NCBI GenBank assembly: GCA_027625915.1
Contig: JANTQA010000047.1
Location: 6,944,001 to 7,008,000 of the forward strand
Reading direction: 5' to 3'
Source of the DNA: Anaeramoeba flamelloides
Taxonomy: Eukaryota; Metamonada; Anaeramoebidae
DNA length: 64,000 bases
Shown: piece by piece, positions 11,341 through 24,112 of the stretch
How the letters are laid out: each line of letters starts with the position of its first letter
How positions within the stretch are numbered: the stretch's first letter is position 1
The notes under the pieces: model-generated
What the model was told of the DNA's origin: nothing
The model's input: the letters and a program-made list of their open reading frames with translations, nothing else
Database searches by the model: none
Translations under genes and position numbers: made by a program

Positions 11341-11800
11341 ACTGTCGAGAGAAAAATGTTGGATAGAGAAAAATAGTTGGACAGCAATTTTAATTGGGAA
11401 CATTACTGAAAATGATTTTTAAATTCAATCTTTTGTGAAATAACTAAAGAAAATAACTATAATCTACTTATTAGAAAAGGATTAATGTAATTATACTTTT
11501 TCAAAAACATATCTCTTATAATCTAAAGCAAGATTAAAAATTACCATTTTTCGAAATGAATAGTAAACTTTACTAAAATTTGGATTTTTGTTAAAATAGC
11601 ATGATCTACTTTATTTATCAACCATTCAAATGAGTATTCTACACACACCACAGATTAATATTTTTTTAACACCTTTAAACCTGGATTTATATCAAATTCA
11701 CTTAATTATCAATAGGATTTGATTTTCAATTTTACTAATGTTCCCAATAAAAAATGGTGTCCAACCATTTTTCTGTGTCCAACATTTTTCTCTCAACAGT
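11341..11800. mobile_element. TIR element, 460 bp, ends ACTGT...ACAGT
   Basis: The left end ACTGTCGAGAGAAAAATGTT and the right end AACATTTTTCTCTCAACAGT are inverted repeats. The match runs on inward past TTGGGAACATTA (about 11393) to its complement near 11735, giving arms of 65-95 bp. No open frame inside is convincing. Non-autonomous DNA transposon, family not assigned. Confidence 0.88.
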
Positions 11801-11906
11801 AAGAAAAAAAACACCATAAAAAGACCATTTTTTGAATTTTTAAATAAAAAAATATTTTATTTACAATCTTTAAAATTAGATCAAATATTGAAAACAAAAT
11901 TAAATA

Positions 11907-12137
11907 TAGATAAATTCCAATAAATATCTGAAAATTTTCAATTTATTTTCCATTTTACAAATTTTTTTACACATGCTTTGAAGAAAACATTTTATTCTTT
12001 TCAATGATAAAAGATCTATAAAATTGGTTGTACTTCAAAACTTTTTTTCTCGGGAGTTGTTTTAAAAATTGATAGATGAGATTACAAAAATGGAAATTGA
12101 ACTAAAAATTTTATTAAATAGATTTGAATTTAGCAAT
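11907..12137. mobile_element. MITE family R7, copy 1
   Basis: A roughly 230-bp unit that aligns with 30503-30736 and 50681-50910. Shared landmarks are GATAAATTC..AATA at the left end, TTTTCCATTTTAC, GCTTTGAAGAAA and CATTTTATT, then GATTACAAAAATGGAAATTGA near the right end. The ends are imperfect inverted repeats. Confidence 0.75.
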
Positions 12138-14059
12138 AATTTTTTTTAATAATTTATACTAATTCAAGACCTAAACCTCACAAGTTGGTTTAAATCTTCT
12201 ATGAGTATTGAAAAAGTTGTTTCTATGTTCAAATACCAAAGCCAAAAATAATAAAAAAAAAAAAAAAAACATTAGGGAGTAAAATTTTTTTAATTGGTTA
12301 GAGATCTTCATCGAAGGATAATACTGCCCTTATAGTGTTTTTTATTTGACTTCAAAAAAAAAAAAAACACTTTTAAAAAGCTTTTTAGTTAAAATAATTT
12401 AAGAATAATAAAATTTATATATATAACAATTTATAAAAACAAAAATATTTTAAGTAAATTAAACAAAATATAGGTTCTTATTTTTTTGATTAAAAATCAA
12501 AAAAAAAATTCTAATTTATCAATGAATTATTTTAACTTTATCTTTTTGTTCAAATTTGGATTAAAGATAGAAAAAAGAAACTTCTTTAAAATTTGAATAT
12601 CATTTTAAAATATTTTATTTCAAGAGCTATGTATTTTTAACACAACGAGACGTTTTTATAAAATTTGTTATTGGTTGATATTCTCAACTTTAAAATTATT
12701 TTAAGATAAATTACAAAAGAGCTGGATTGGTTAAGAGATCTAGAAAAGAAATTTTTTTAATTAGACCGATTTTTGTGACTCGTTTTTTTTTGAAAAAGGT
12801 AAATTATTAAATTTCTTATATTCCAGTCATTATCTAATTTTTATCCTGTTTATAACCATTAACATCACTTTTAAATATTAAAAGCGTATCTTTATTGTAA
12901 TAAATATCAATTCAAGGTTTTTTTTGTACTTTTAAAATAATTCTTGTGATTGACAAAAAACTCATTTAATTAAACATTTTGAAAAATATTAGAATATTTA
13001 ATGTCATTTATACCATTAAATTTACAAAAAATTTATAACTTTTAATTTTTAATAATATTTTTTTATTATAATTTGAAATATGAATTTTTAAAATAAAAGT
13101 TTCTTGAAGATATTGCCAAATTCGTCAATTTAATCAGGAAAATTCCAAATTATTTTTTTTTTAAATATTATGATTAAAATTATTATAAAGATTCTTTTAA
13201 GCAATATCAAGTGTTTTGTCAAAATAAATTCTTTGGTTTTTTGACTTTTTTTTGCTATTTTTTTTTAAAACTTTTTTCAACAAAATACCGAAATTAATGT
13301 ATTATTTTAGTTGATTCGAAATTCAAAAAAAAAAATATGCTGATTATAATCAGTAATAGGTAATATTAAAAATATAGCCTATCAAGAATTACAATCAGCG
13401 AATTTATTTGAGAAATAAAGAAAATTGTAAGGGTTATTATTTAAAAAAGGTGAGTTAATACTAAGTATTAAAAAAAATAAAAATAAACGAGATAACAAAC
13501 AAATATATTTGCATTTTTCTTTTAAATAATAAATATTAAAAAATGTTGAAAATTCTACCAATTTTTTTAATAATTTTGAAAATTTTTCACTAAAATAAAA
13601 TTTCACAAAAGCATCTTTAAATTACAAAACTCAAACAAATAGATCAATTTAATAATGAATTTTCAAGCAAAATTTTTTAGTATTATTATTTGTTAAAAAA
13701 CATTTAAATAGGATGAGTTAGATGATTAACAGAAACTTTTAATTTTCATTTTTTTCATCGAAAAGTTGTATAATTTGCTAGACTTGATACACATAAAATT
13801 TAATAATTTGACTTATCCCATAACTCTTCTAATTTTAATAATTCGAAACTCTCAACATCATCCCAAAAATTTAATTTAAATAACAGATAATAACACTTCA
13901 AATTTTAGAAAAAGACAAAATTAAAATAGTGAGCAAATGCCAAGAATTTGATCAAATGTAGAGGATAATTAAATCATCTTTGTGTATATTGTGTTTTTCG
14001 TCGTTTTTTTTTCACCCTATTCAGAAGAAAATGAAATCTTTTTTAAAACTCAAAATAAT
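12138..14059. other. AT-rich spacer, no gene seen
   Basis: Long A and T runs dominate. I found no splice-supported exon; the short minus-strand frame at 13382-13606 is composition-driven. Confidence 0.55.
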
Positions 14060-14440
14060 ATAAATAATTGACTTAATAAACTATTCAAAATTTTTTACTG
14101 GCTTTATAATATCAATGAAAGTTGTTTTGAGGGTTTATCCCAGTATTCTTATCAAAAAATATTTTCAAATTTTTAGATCGGAATCATTTTTTCAAATTTT
14201 GTAAATTTTTTTTTTGCTGTTTCAAATTTTGATATTTTTTTGTATTTTTTTTCTTTTTCTTTTTTTTTTTTTTACAAAAGATCAAGTGGAAAAAAACAAA
14301 GATCTTTTCAAAATACAAATATCACTAAGAAAATTGAGACGTGGTAATGTCTTTGAAGATGAATTTAATTATTAATGAAATTTCTTCTTGTTAACTTTTT
14401 TTCAGTGAAATTTCAGTAACAATTAATCCTTAATGCTGAT
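14060..14440 (-). repeat. Dispersed repeat R8, copy 1
   Basis: The reverse complement of this stretch aligns with 36061-36445. Shared blocks include AAAAAATGATTC, AAAATTTGAAAATATTTTTTG, AAGAATACTGG, CAAAGACATTAC and TTTTCTTAGTGAT, with a poly-A/GAAA tract at the same place in both. The copies are inverted relative to each other. Identity of the element is unknown. Confidence 0.75.
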
Positions 14441-14582
14441 TTCAAAAATTTATATAGACTTTTTTTAAATTTTTGGTTTTATTTTATTGAATTTTTAGAA
14501 AATCAGTTTTTTACAAATTCACAATGAATTAAAAGTGAATTATAAATCAGTTATTATTATTAGGTAATTCTTGGATACTAAA

Positions 14583-14587
<5 letters not shown>

Positions 14588-14617
<30 letters not shown>

Positions 14618-14709
14618 AAGTATGACGATTTTGTTGATGTCATGAAACGCGTTGGCGCACGCGTGAGTGACGCGTAAATTTCGTTTCTCTGATATGATAT
14701 ATATATATC
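14588..14709. promoter_or_regulatory. CpG-rich cluster of three ACGCGT boxes between (AT)n tracts
   Basis: ACGCGT occurs at 14647, 14659 and 14670, within 29 bp, together with TTGGCGCACGCG. GAAACG and CGTTTC flank the cluster as a short inverted repeat. An (AT)n tract precedes it (about 14588-14614) and a shorter one follows (about 14696-14709). Such CpG density is rare in this window. ACGCGT is the MCB cell-cycle box of fungal MBF, but no gene starts nearby, so a regulatory role is only a guess; it could be part of a mobile element. Confidence 0.4.
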
Positions 14710-16206
14710 GGTATAATATTTTTTTAAAACAGGAATTCTAAAAGAAAAAGTGAATTTCATGTGCCATAAATACATAGACTATAGATTGTTTTTATTTTTC
14801 TCAGTATATTATAAAAAATCATTCATTATTGCAACTAAAAAACCAATAAACCTAATATAAAAATAAATAAAATACTGGAAACAATAATTTATTGTATATA
14901 TTTATTTTTGTTTATTCACAAAAAGAAAATTATTGAAAATTTACAAATAAATATTTATTTTGATGGAATGAAAGGTCCTTTTTTAAAAAAATTTTATGAT
15001 CGATCACAAAAAAATAAAATTGGATAAAAAAAAATATGAAAAAAATACTAGTGATTTTACATCAAATATATCAGATACTTAATTTATACCTTCTGTGCAT
15101 ATGAATTATGTAATTTTATTTAATTTTTGTTGGTTCGTCAATTTTCCCCTGTTATGTTAAAATTAATAAACATTAAAATAGAATTAATGAGTTTAATAAA
15201 GACATAATTTCATAATTCTTAGAGAAAAAAATAAAAAAATGTTAGGGCTATTACTTAGGTTAACACCTGTATTGAATTTCTTTCACCAGTACAACAATGA
15301 AATATTTTTTAAAAAAATGGAAAAAGAAGGATTTTTGGATAAAAAAACAACAAAAAAAATATTTTCACAAGAATTTTGACAAAAGTGAAATAATAAAAAA
15401 TGAAATTATGTTTTGGCATAATATAATAAAGGAATATTAAGGATATGACGGTTAAGAAATGAGAAATGTACTTATGAATTAAGTACAAAAATTAAGTTTA
15501 AAATATGTATATAATATTAAAGTTTTTGTAAATGAATTGTCTTTCTGGGCAGTTCAAGTAAAATCATAGGATGAAAAAAATTACTGATCTCAGTAACTAA
15601 ATTAGTAATTCTGAAAAAGAATCTTTTTTAAGTTAATAATTTTTATTTTTTTTGAGATCAATAAAAATTCACTATAGAAGGGTAAAATCTCATTATAAAA
15701 AATTAGGTGAGCTGATCTTATTTGGAAACACAAAAAATATAAATTTTGACCAATGTTCTTTCTCAAATTATAATTTTTTTGCATAAAAAATATAATTCTT
15801 TTTCCGGTGCTTAAAGAGTTTACAATTATAAGAGTTATAAACGAGCGAAAACTAATTTTATTGTTTTGGGAGTTTCAAAAATCAAAAATCAAACTATTTC
15901 CCTAGGGTTAAATACATAATCCCCAACTTAAATGGGAAATCATGAATTTCCCTTGTTTTCGAACACTTTTAAAGTAATTAAACCATATCTCTATTTTGTA
16001 TTTTTCATTCCATTCATTTTTTTAAGTTTTTTCGTTTGTGTTTTTTCATATCCCAGAAACGAAAAGTATGATTTCAAAAGAATTCGAAGACTTTTTCAAA
16101 AAAAAAAAACGAAAACAACGAATGAAACGAAAAAACATGCAAAAACCCCGAAAAAACGCGATTTTATAAATCTTTCGCTGTTTTAAAACGAAAAGTCGTA
16201 ATACCT

Positions 16207-16245
<39 letters not shown>

Positions 16246-18201
16246 TTTATTATTTCTGGTGAGGTGCATTTTTTTAGATGGCGTTTATATTGAAATTTTC
16301 TTATAATATTTTTGTTCAAATTCAGCCGAAATTTCGGTTAATTTAATCACATATACTATTAATTAATTTTATTTGTTGTAATTTGCTTTGAAATATTAAT
16401 AATTCGAAAAATTAAAAACATTATTTGTTTTTCATAATCTCGGCTTCCAAGTGTTAAAAACTAAAAATACAATTCATCATTTTCAAGAATTAACTTAAGC
16501 GGGTAAGTACAAATTTCATTTTTCAAGTGCCACCATTTATGTGAAACTGAATTCTTTTAATCATTTATTTAGCCAAATACAGTTAAATTTTAATAATACT
16601 AGAGTGGAAAATATCATAGTATAAGATATTTTTATACCAACTCAAAAAAAAGAAATCAAAAAAATGAAAAAATTGGTTATAAAAAAAACTAAATAAAAAT
16701 CATTTATTACTTGATCTTATCTAAAAAATTTTACATAATTACTCATTCTTTATTTGTTTTTATTTTTAATTCTTTATGGAAATATTTTTGTTTGGGAAAT
16801 GTTTGAAAAACAAATTACTCTTTATTTCTAAAGAATTACCAAAATAAATTTAAAAATCCTATTTTCATTTTATTCATCTAATTCTAGTTTGGGTTCAGAA
16901 AATCAGATATTTTTTTTAAATTCTTCTTGAGAATGAGGGTTTATTGGACAAATTCGTTTGATATTATAATTATTTATTTTCCATTAAAATGAGAACTCAA
17001 AATAATTCTAAATCTGATTGAATTTTTTTCTTCAATTTTTCAATTATTTTGAGTTTAAAATTTTGTAACTGTTTTTTCATTACAAGAATTCAACCCCTCT
17101 TTTTTAATTTTTGAAATAGTATTTTTTGTTTTGACTTAGTTTGATAAAAATATTGGAAAAAAGAATTTTGAATGCAAATTTCTTACAAAAAGTTTTGTAA
17201 AATAATAATAAATGGTAATGGGGTGAGAAATTTAAGATTATAAATTGTTTGGAGTCCATACAAATTAAGAAGATAAAGAAAAAGAATCTTCGAAATCGGC
17301 TTTTATCGATTTATTTTTTTTTCATTTTTGATTTCAACAAATTTATTTGGAATGGTTATCTTTTGTGTTTGGTCTTCTAAAAGAAAATATTGGTTTCAAA
17401 GGCACACCTTTTGGAGTCTATTTTTTTGGTTTACTCTAGGATTAATTTCACTGATTTTTATGAACACAATTTCTAGAACCAAAAACAAATTTAATCAAAC
17501 CAAAAATTTAATCAAAAAAATATTCCTGAAATTGAAAAATGTAAGATTCAATTCTGAATTACTTTGAGTTCGCTTTCTTTTTACAATAGAGTTGCAAATG
17601 ATGTTTTGGTTTGAAAGTTTCAATATCAGGTGGCAATCAAAAAAATATTTTTCAGTAATGTTTACACAATTAAAATTTTTCAAAATGGTAAAATGTACTA
17701 ACTTCCTTAATTGTAAATAAAAAAAATAGGTTATTTTTTGGAGTTTTATGTTGGAAAATTTAAAAGTTTGATTTCAAAAAAGAGATTAAAAGTAATAAAT
17801 TGTTTAGATGAGATTAACTCATCCATTTCATAATAAAAAATAAAAAAAACTACAAAAAAATTTAGAAAATTACTAAAAAAATTATATATCTAATGAAGAT
17901 TTCATTTTATTTTTAAAAAAATACTAGTCCCTTAAACTTGATAAATTTTAGGACAGTTCAGTTTGCTAATTGATGTATAATGTATTCTATTTGTTTGGAA
18001 TTCTAAAGAAGATAAGCAAAAAATAAAAATCTAAAAATAAAAATATTTTTTTAAGAAATAATTAAGAAAAAGCAATGAACAAAAAATAAAGAAAATAAAA
18101 AAAAAAAGGTGTTTGAATCTCTTTGGAAAAGAAAAAGATAATGATTAATGGATAAATTTTCCCTTATCATTATTTTTTCCGTTTTAAATTTGTTTGGTGA
18201 A
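14710..18201. other. AT-rich spacer with a (TA)n tract near 16209-16242
   Basis: I see no supported gene. Around 15930-16190 the sequence is slightly richer in GC, with several CGAAAA/TTTTCG words and an 84-codon chance-like frame. The (TA)n run follows directly. Confidence 0.5.
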
Positions 18202-20551
18202 TTAATCTTTAAATTGATTATCTGTATCCCATTCAATTTGGTAATTCAAATATGAAGAATGAGGATTATTATTGTTCTGTTTCTTGATTGGCAAAAATGG
18301 AGAGTTTTGGTTTTCATATTCTGGATTTACAAGATTAAAAGATTGTGTTTCAAATAAATTCTTGATTGGGATCATTTTATTTATTGAAGTTTCAAAAAGA
18401 TTGTTTTGTAATAATAAGGAATTAGAATCATCTTGAATATTTGATTTTTCAAAATAATTTAAAGATTCTATGGTTGGTTGAGGAATTTCAAATGGTATTT
18501 GAGAAGAATAATAAATTGAATATTCATTGTTAATAAGATCATACTCGTAATTATCATCGCCGTTATCATTATCATTATCATTGCCATTACGCATACCATT
18601 ATTATATTCATTATTATCATTCTCAATTTCAAAATTAAAATCATAATCTAAAGTTAATAATTGTTGTATTTCTTCATTTGTAAGACTTTGATTGTCTGAA
18701 CTGCGTTCATCGTTCTCTGAGGTTTGGTTATCAGAGTTTTCTTTTTTATCGGGTTTTTTTTTTCTTTGTATTTGTTTCTTGATATTCTTTTTTTTGTTTG
18801 TTTTCAAATCATATGAAGATGATTCGACCGAAGAAGAATCAGAAAATGAATTTAATTGCAAATCCGGAACAGAATCACTTTCAGTTCCAGTTACAGATGA
18901 ATAATTTAATTTTTTTTGTACTTTTTTAGCCTTTTTTTTTTTTGTTTTATGTTTTAATTGTGGTCTAGTTGAGATATTTAAACTACGATTTTTGATAACA
19001 ATTATTTTTTTAATTTTACGATATGAAAAGGTTCGTTTTAATTTGTTTTTTTTTTTTTGTTTGATATATAATTTGTTATCTTTTTTTTTATTATATTTTT
19101 TTTTTAAAAGTTGTTTTTTTTGATTTTTTTTTTTTAAATAAAGTGAATTGGTATCTTGTGAATATTGGAATTTCTTTTTTCGTCTATTTTTAAATTCCCT
19201 ATCTTTGAAATATTTTTTGTTTTTTTTATTGTTCCTTTTTGTTTTGAATTTCAATTTATTTTTCCTTTCTTTATTTCCAGTCTTATTGTTTAAAGTTGAG
19301 AATTTTTTCTTTTTGGAATAATTGAAATTATTGCAACTATAGGAAGAGGGAATTTTGATTGAAGAAAGCTTTTCAAATTTTACTTTATTCTGTCCAAATT
19401 GGAGTAATTTTTCTTTTCTTTTTACTAATCGTCTCAGAATATCCCTGATTGTATTTTTTTCGATTTCAATTTTCATTTTGATTTCTTCACTTTTTGCTGA
19501 GCCCAATTTCCTTTTAATTACATTGTTAATTTGATCTCCAATATTCCTTTCCCTTGTTTTTCCTCCTTTTTTTGCCTTGATCTTTTCTAAAAGATTGTGG
19601 CTTAATTGTTGCACTTTTCTTGCCAAAATTCTTTTGACATTTTTCGCTTCTAATAAATCTTGCAAATATTTGGTTAAATCAGGGATTAGCAATGCTTGCT
19701 CAGTGTTCCAATAAAACAAATTTGTTTTAGGATCCTCAACCACTAATTTTAATAACTTGTAAATCGATAAAACTGTGCAAACCCTTTGTTTTGAAAATTC
19801 AGTTATTAGTGCAAGATCTTCTCTTGTGTGTGGATCTGTAATTGTTTAAGAAGAGTTGTAGTGGTTTTTTTTTAAAGATAGAAATTGGAAAAAAAAGTTT
19901 TGTTATTTCAAAAAGTTCGTTGGAAAGAAGAAGATTTTTTTAATTTTTTTGTTTGTACCAAAACCAAAAAAGAAAAAAAAAAAAAAATAACAATTTTTCG
20001 AAATTTTTTCAAAAAAAATAAAAGAGAAAACAAGAAAGTGTGAAAAGGTAATTACTCTCTTTCAGCAACTTCATCATTTTGAAACCTAAAATACCAATAG
20101 TCCGATTTGCTCGTGAATTTTCAACATTCTTGGAGTATTTTTTTTCTTTTTTTGGTTTTGATCTTGATAATTTATGGAAATACACTTCTTCTTTGTCCTG
20201 AACATTTTCACTGTCTTCACTTAAAGAAGAAAATTCAGGTGACAGATTTCTTTCAAACAATTGTGACCATACTGGGCTCAAAGAAAAGATGGTATTGTCT
20301 TGTGTATTATTCAACTTTTTTGTCAACTTCTTTTTTGATGCTGGATAAACAAACGCCCCGTTTTGAATAAATAGTCTTTGAATCAGATCTAGATATCTCT
20401 TTGTTCGTGGTAAATTTTTTTGTTCTTCCGTTAAACAACGATTCAGGAATTTGGTTTTTTTCTGATCAAAACAAAATAATTCTTCTTCTATGGTTTGTTC
20501 TTCCAAATATTTCCCAAATTTCCAAAGCAGTGGATAAAAATTAACTGTCAT
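18202..20551 (-). CDS. Lysine-rich nuclear-type protein with E2F/DP-like winged helix, two exons
   Basis: Exon 1 is 20551-20056 and exon 2 is 19835-18202. The intron 20055-19836 has a GTAATT donor and a TTACAG acceptor; phases agree and give 709 residues. Across the junction (about residues 147-208) the peptide reads RTIGILGFKMMKLLKEN..., then TREDLALITEFSKQRVCTVL and IYKLLKLVVEDPKTNLFYW. This follows the E2F/DP pattern: S/TxGxL...LL, a short helix, RRIYDVxNVLxxxxLI, then KN...W. RVCTVL replaces RRIYDV. Residues about 258-319, ending IRDILRRLVKRKEKLLQF, might be a second, poorer winged helix, as in atypical E2Fs. A long Lys-rich region and an Asn/Asp/Ser-rich acidic tail follow. The gene model is strong; the E2F relationship is tentative and another winged-helix family is possible. 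A nuclear DNA-binding role is inferred. Confidence 0.72.
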
Positions 20552-21155
20552 TTATATAAATTTAAGTAGGTGTTTTGTGCTTGTCTAAAAAAAAAAAAAA
20601 AAAGAAAAAGAATAAAAACTAAAAAATCTATTAAAAGAAAACAATTCCAAACAAATAGAGACAATTAAAAAAAAAATGGAACCTCACAAATATTTTGCTG
20701 AATCCAAGATTGTTATGTTTGTTGTATTTTTAAAGAATTGTCGTTCGAGACAAGTGAATGAAATTGTTTTCGAATTTTCAGATAAATGACTTAATGTTAT
20801 TTGTAAAAGAAAGAAGAAAAAATTTTTACTTCAGTTTTCCTTATTTTTCTTTCACAAAACAAGTTTTGGAAGAGAAATCGATTTGTTCTTTGGGATCTCT
20901 ATTTCAAATAATGATCCCTTTTTGATAAATCCTTTACACTGAGAGTGTTGGGTACCTAAGAATCCTCAATGATTGAAATTTAAATTGATAATTCAAGAAT
21001 CGTCTGAGAAATTTTGTTTAATTTACATTCCAAGTACATGGAAACTTTGAAAATGCAACTTTTTTTATCAGTTTATATTCGTTAGTTACAACATAATTAT
21101 TAATATTAATCTTTTCCAACGAAAAAAACCACAAAAAACGAATATGTTGAAAAAT
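20552..21155. promoter_or_regulatory. 5' flank of the E2F-like gene, with a 38-codon frame on the plus strand
   Basis: The only item of note is a short plus-strand frame from ATG 20676 (MEPHKYFAESKIVMF...), 38 codons long, whose coding status is doubtful. Confidence 0.3.
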
Positions 21156-21646
21156 TATAGTATTGAAAAAAACTTTGACTAAGATTTTTAATTGTGAATA
21201 TTAGGAAAATTGATGTAAAATTGCAAATATTTTAAAATCAAATCCTTTTTTTATAAATAACCAAATTTTTTATGAACCCTCTTTTAAACCGAAGTAAAGT
21301 TAATTAAAGTTGGGTATCTATCGAGTACCTGAGTAATTGTTTGATAGCATACTGAGTTCGACTCTTTTTTGAAAAAACAATCGAGTTTTCTGAAGGTTTG
21401 CCTCGAGTTTGGAAAAAATAATTTTTTATTCTTGTTTTTTGATTGATTGAATATTGTTTTGAACAAGTGAAATATAATTAATCATCATTATAATTAGTGG
21501 ATGGGTAAGTATTTAAAAAATTTTGGTCATAAATAAAAGGGTTTGGTTTATATATAAAATAAATTTCATAACAATTTTCCTAATATTAACTTGAAAAAAA
21601 ATTATCAGGGATTTTTTATGTGTTTGGTATTTTTTTCACTGCCATA
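21156..21646. mobile_element. MITE family R3, copy 1
   Basis: About 490 bp. The left end TATAGTATTGAAAAAAA and the right end TTTTTTTCACTGCCATA are inverted repeats. Inside follow the family blocks ATTTTTAATTGT.AATATTAGG, AAATCAAATCCTTTTT, TTTTATGAAC, TTGATTGATTGAATA and TAATTAATCATCAT, then the inverted copy of the left arm (AATTTTCCTAATATTAA). At least four other copies occur in the window. No coding capacity; TA at both edges. Confidence 0.85.
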
Positions 21647-21649
21647 CAT

Positions 21650-22080
21650 CCAAAAAGTACAACATCATTATTGTTGAATAATTGGAAAATTAATAATCAA
21701 ACCCTTTTTAGAAAATAAAACAAATTTATTATGTACTAAGTAATAAACTTACCCAAAGTTTATTAAAGTGAAATACCAATAGAATGCTCAATTAATTGTT
21801 GGATAAACGAAAGTAGATCTACTTATTTTTCGAAAAAAAGACATTTTATAAAGATTTGCTTTAAATTTTAAAAAATGATAATTTTTATTCTGTTTTTTTG
21901 ATTGATTAAATATTCTTTTGAGCATATTAAATTGAAGTGATCATTATTCTAATAAGTAGATGGGTTATAATTTTCAAAGTTTGATTCTTATTTGTAAAAA
22001 AAGTTATTAATCAATGAAAGAAATAATTTTCCAAATATTTAAAATTAAAAATCGTGTCGTGGGCCTTTTTTGTGAATTCT
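21650..22080. mobile_element. MITE family R3, copy 2 (diverged)
   Basis: Aligns with copy 1 immediately to its left, in the same order: AATCAAACCCTTTTTA, TAATAAACTTACCCAAAGT, TTAATTGTTGGATAA, TTTTGATTGATTAAATA, TAAGTAGATGGGTTATAAT and AATTTTCCAAATATT. The ends are eroded. The tandem arrangement with copy 1 suggests insertion near or into a pre-existing copy. Confidence 0.7.
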
Positions 22081-24112
22081 GAAGTAAAATCTTTGAATAT
22101 TCAATAATTTTTTTTGATTTTTTTTTTTGATAGCAAATAAGGCAGAACTCCTTCTAAATAAACGAATTGGAATGCAGTGTGTAAATGGTTTACAAGTGAA
22201 AATATTTCAAAAGTCTTTTATTTTAGCCTTCTTAATTTTGAAGTGGTCAAGCCTGTTGATTCCAACCCATTCAAATTTATTTTTTTTTAATCAATACCTA
22301 TTTTACAATTTTTTTTTCTTAATTCTGTTTCCAAAATATTGTTACTAAATTGAACCAAAAAAAAAAAAAAAAAAAAAAAAAGAATATTGACATTACGATT
22401 TAGGTAAAGCAGTCCAATTATTGAAATCAAAAAAAAAATAAATAAACTCTCCATATTTTTCTTAGTATATAGTTGTTATACTTATTTCATTATTAACAAT
22501 ATTTTGGTTACTTAATAGAAAATAATTAATGATTTTATTTTATTTTTTTAAAATCGTCACATTTTGAAAATGGGTTTAAAGAAATGTGCATTTATATTAG
22601 GAAAGTACGGTCATGATTATTCGAATGTCTCTAAAATTAATAAACTGGAATTTGGAATTTGAAAAAGACAAAATTTCAATACTATTATTTTCCAATTAAA
22701 AAATGAAAAATTTTAGTTCAAATTCTAAAATATTTTTCTAATTTTTAAGTTGAAAATTCAAAGATCTTTACCAATCGTTTAGAAACGATACTTACATTTA
22801 ATTAAACGCCCTTCATGGATTCTAAGTCAAAATTTTTACTGTGTTCATTTGGTTGTAGCAGTAATAAATAAAATTCTATTTTGGAAATTCAAATAAAAAT
22901 TTTGATTTATTAATGGAAAATAACAGTAGTGTTCTTTTTTGTATTAGGAAATTTAAGTTTGATTTTCAAAGCTTCATTAGTCGCATAAATAAAACCAATT
23001 TAAAGCCTAAAATGTTACCACCCAATAAAAAAAAAGATTTTTAAGATCAATTTAATTTAAAATACATAATATGTTAACTAACAAAAATAAAACAAGTAAA
23101 TATTGATTACCCATTTGTTATTAAAAAAATAATTACCTAATACTCAAGTCTTGGAATTTAATGTGAGAATTTTTGTTAATTCATATCTACAAAGGGAAAT
23201 AATGTTTACTAACATCCAGAATAAACAAATTATTAACAAGTACAAGTAGATAAAAGATTATTTCAAATCCAAAGAAAATGTTTTCCGATTTTCTCCATTA
23301 ATTAAAAATACCTTCCAAATCTATGATCAACAAAAAACTCTATTTTACTGTTACTCTTAGTGCCTTTTTATGGAATAAAATTGTTATAAAAATCAAATTT
23401 CCCGAATGAAAATTTCAGCAAAAAGTCCAATAAGGAAGCTGAATTAAATCTCTTAAAATATCATTTCTAATTGACTTTGGAAAAGGACTTTGGGTTTTTC
23501 AACAATTAATTGGTTTAATATTTCAAGGACATGGAATAATTTTCTTTTTTTTAATAGGAAAATAAGATATTCCAAAAGTACGACTAGGGTTGAAAAACTG
23601 ATCATTTTTCAGATTTTAAATTAGAATTGATCCACAAAAAAAAATAGAAATAGAATCCAAGAAACGGCCACCACAAAAGTTTTCCAAATAAATATTTCAT
23701 TTGAATCTTCTTTTTTGAGAGAAAAATTCTTTCCAAATTTAACAATTAAGAATCCAAACCAAGCCTTATTTCATTTTACAGGACGAAAGTCCAAAAGGGG
23801 AATTACTTTAATGATTTCTTCTCGTTTCTTAATTTCACAAAACGGTAAAATTCTCAAAAAAACCGCACTAATTAATTTTTGTAATTCTTGAATTAAGACA
23901 ATTTTTAGACTTAACGATGATTTACAAAATGATAGTCTCATTTAATTATTTGACAGAAAATTTCTAAAAAAGTAAGTCAAAAACTACAATACTTGCAAAA
24001 TTAAAATATTTGTTAAATTGGTTTCTCACATGTTGTTTGGAATCCAAAGTTGAATTTTCACTTGTCAAAGTGTTTTATTAATTTTATTTTTTTTAATTTA
24101 TTCAAAATTTTA
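22081..24112. other. AT-rich spacer upstream of hydG
   Basis: A 73-codon plus-strand frame at 22127-22348 (IANKAELLLNKRIGMQC...) starts coding-like but ends in Phe/Leu homopolymer; it is not supported. The rest is A/T-rich and featureless. Confidence 0.45.

Noticed and set aside
15932-16186. 84-codon plus-strand frame with a hydrophobic start
   Set aside because: Composition follows local CGAAAA words; no family cue, and it runs into a (TA)n tract.
21340-21365. GTTCGACTC word resembling a tRNA T-arm
   Set aside because: It is an internal block of the R3 MITE; no acceptor stem or anticodon arm can be built.
22127-22348. 73-codon plus-strand frame
   Set aside because: The first third is coding-like but it has no start or splice support and decays into Phe/Leu runs.
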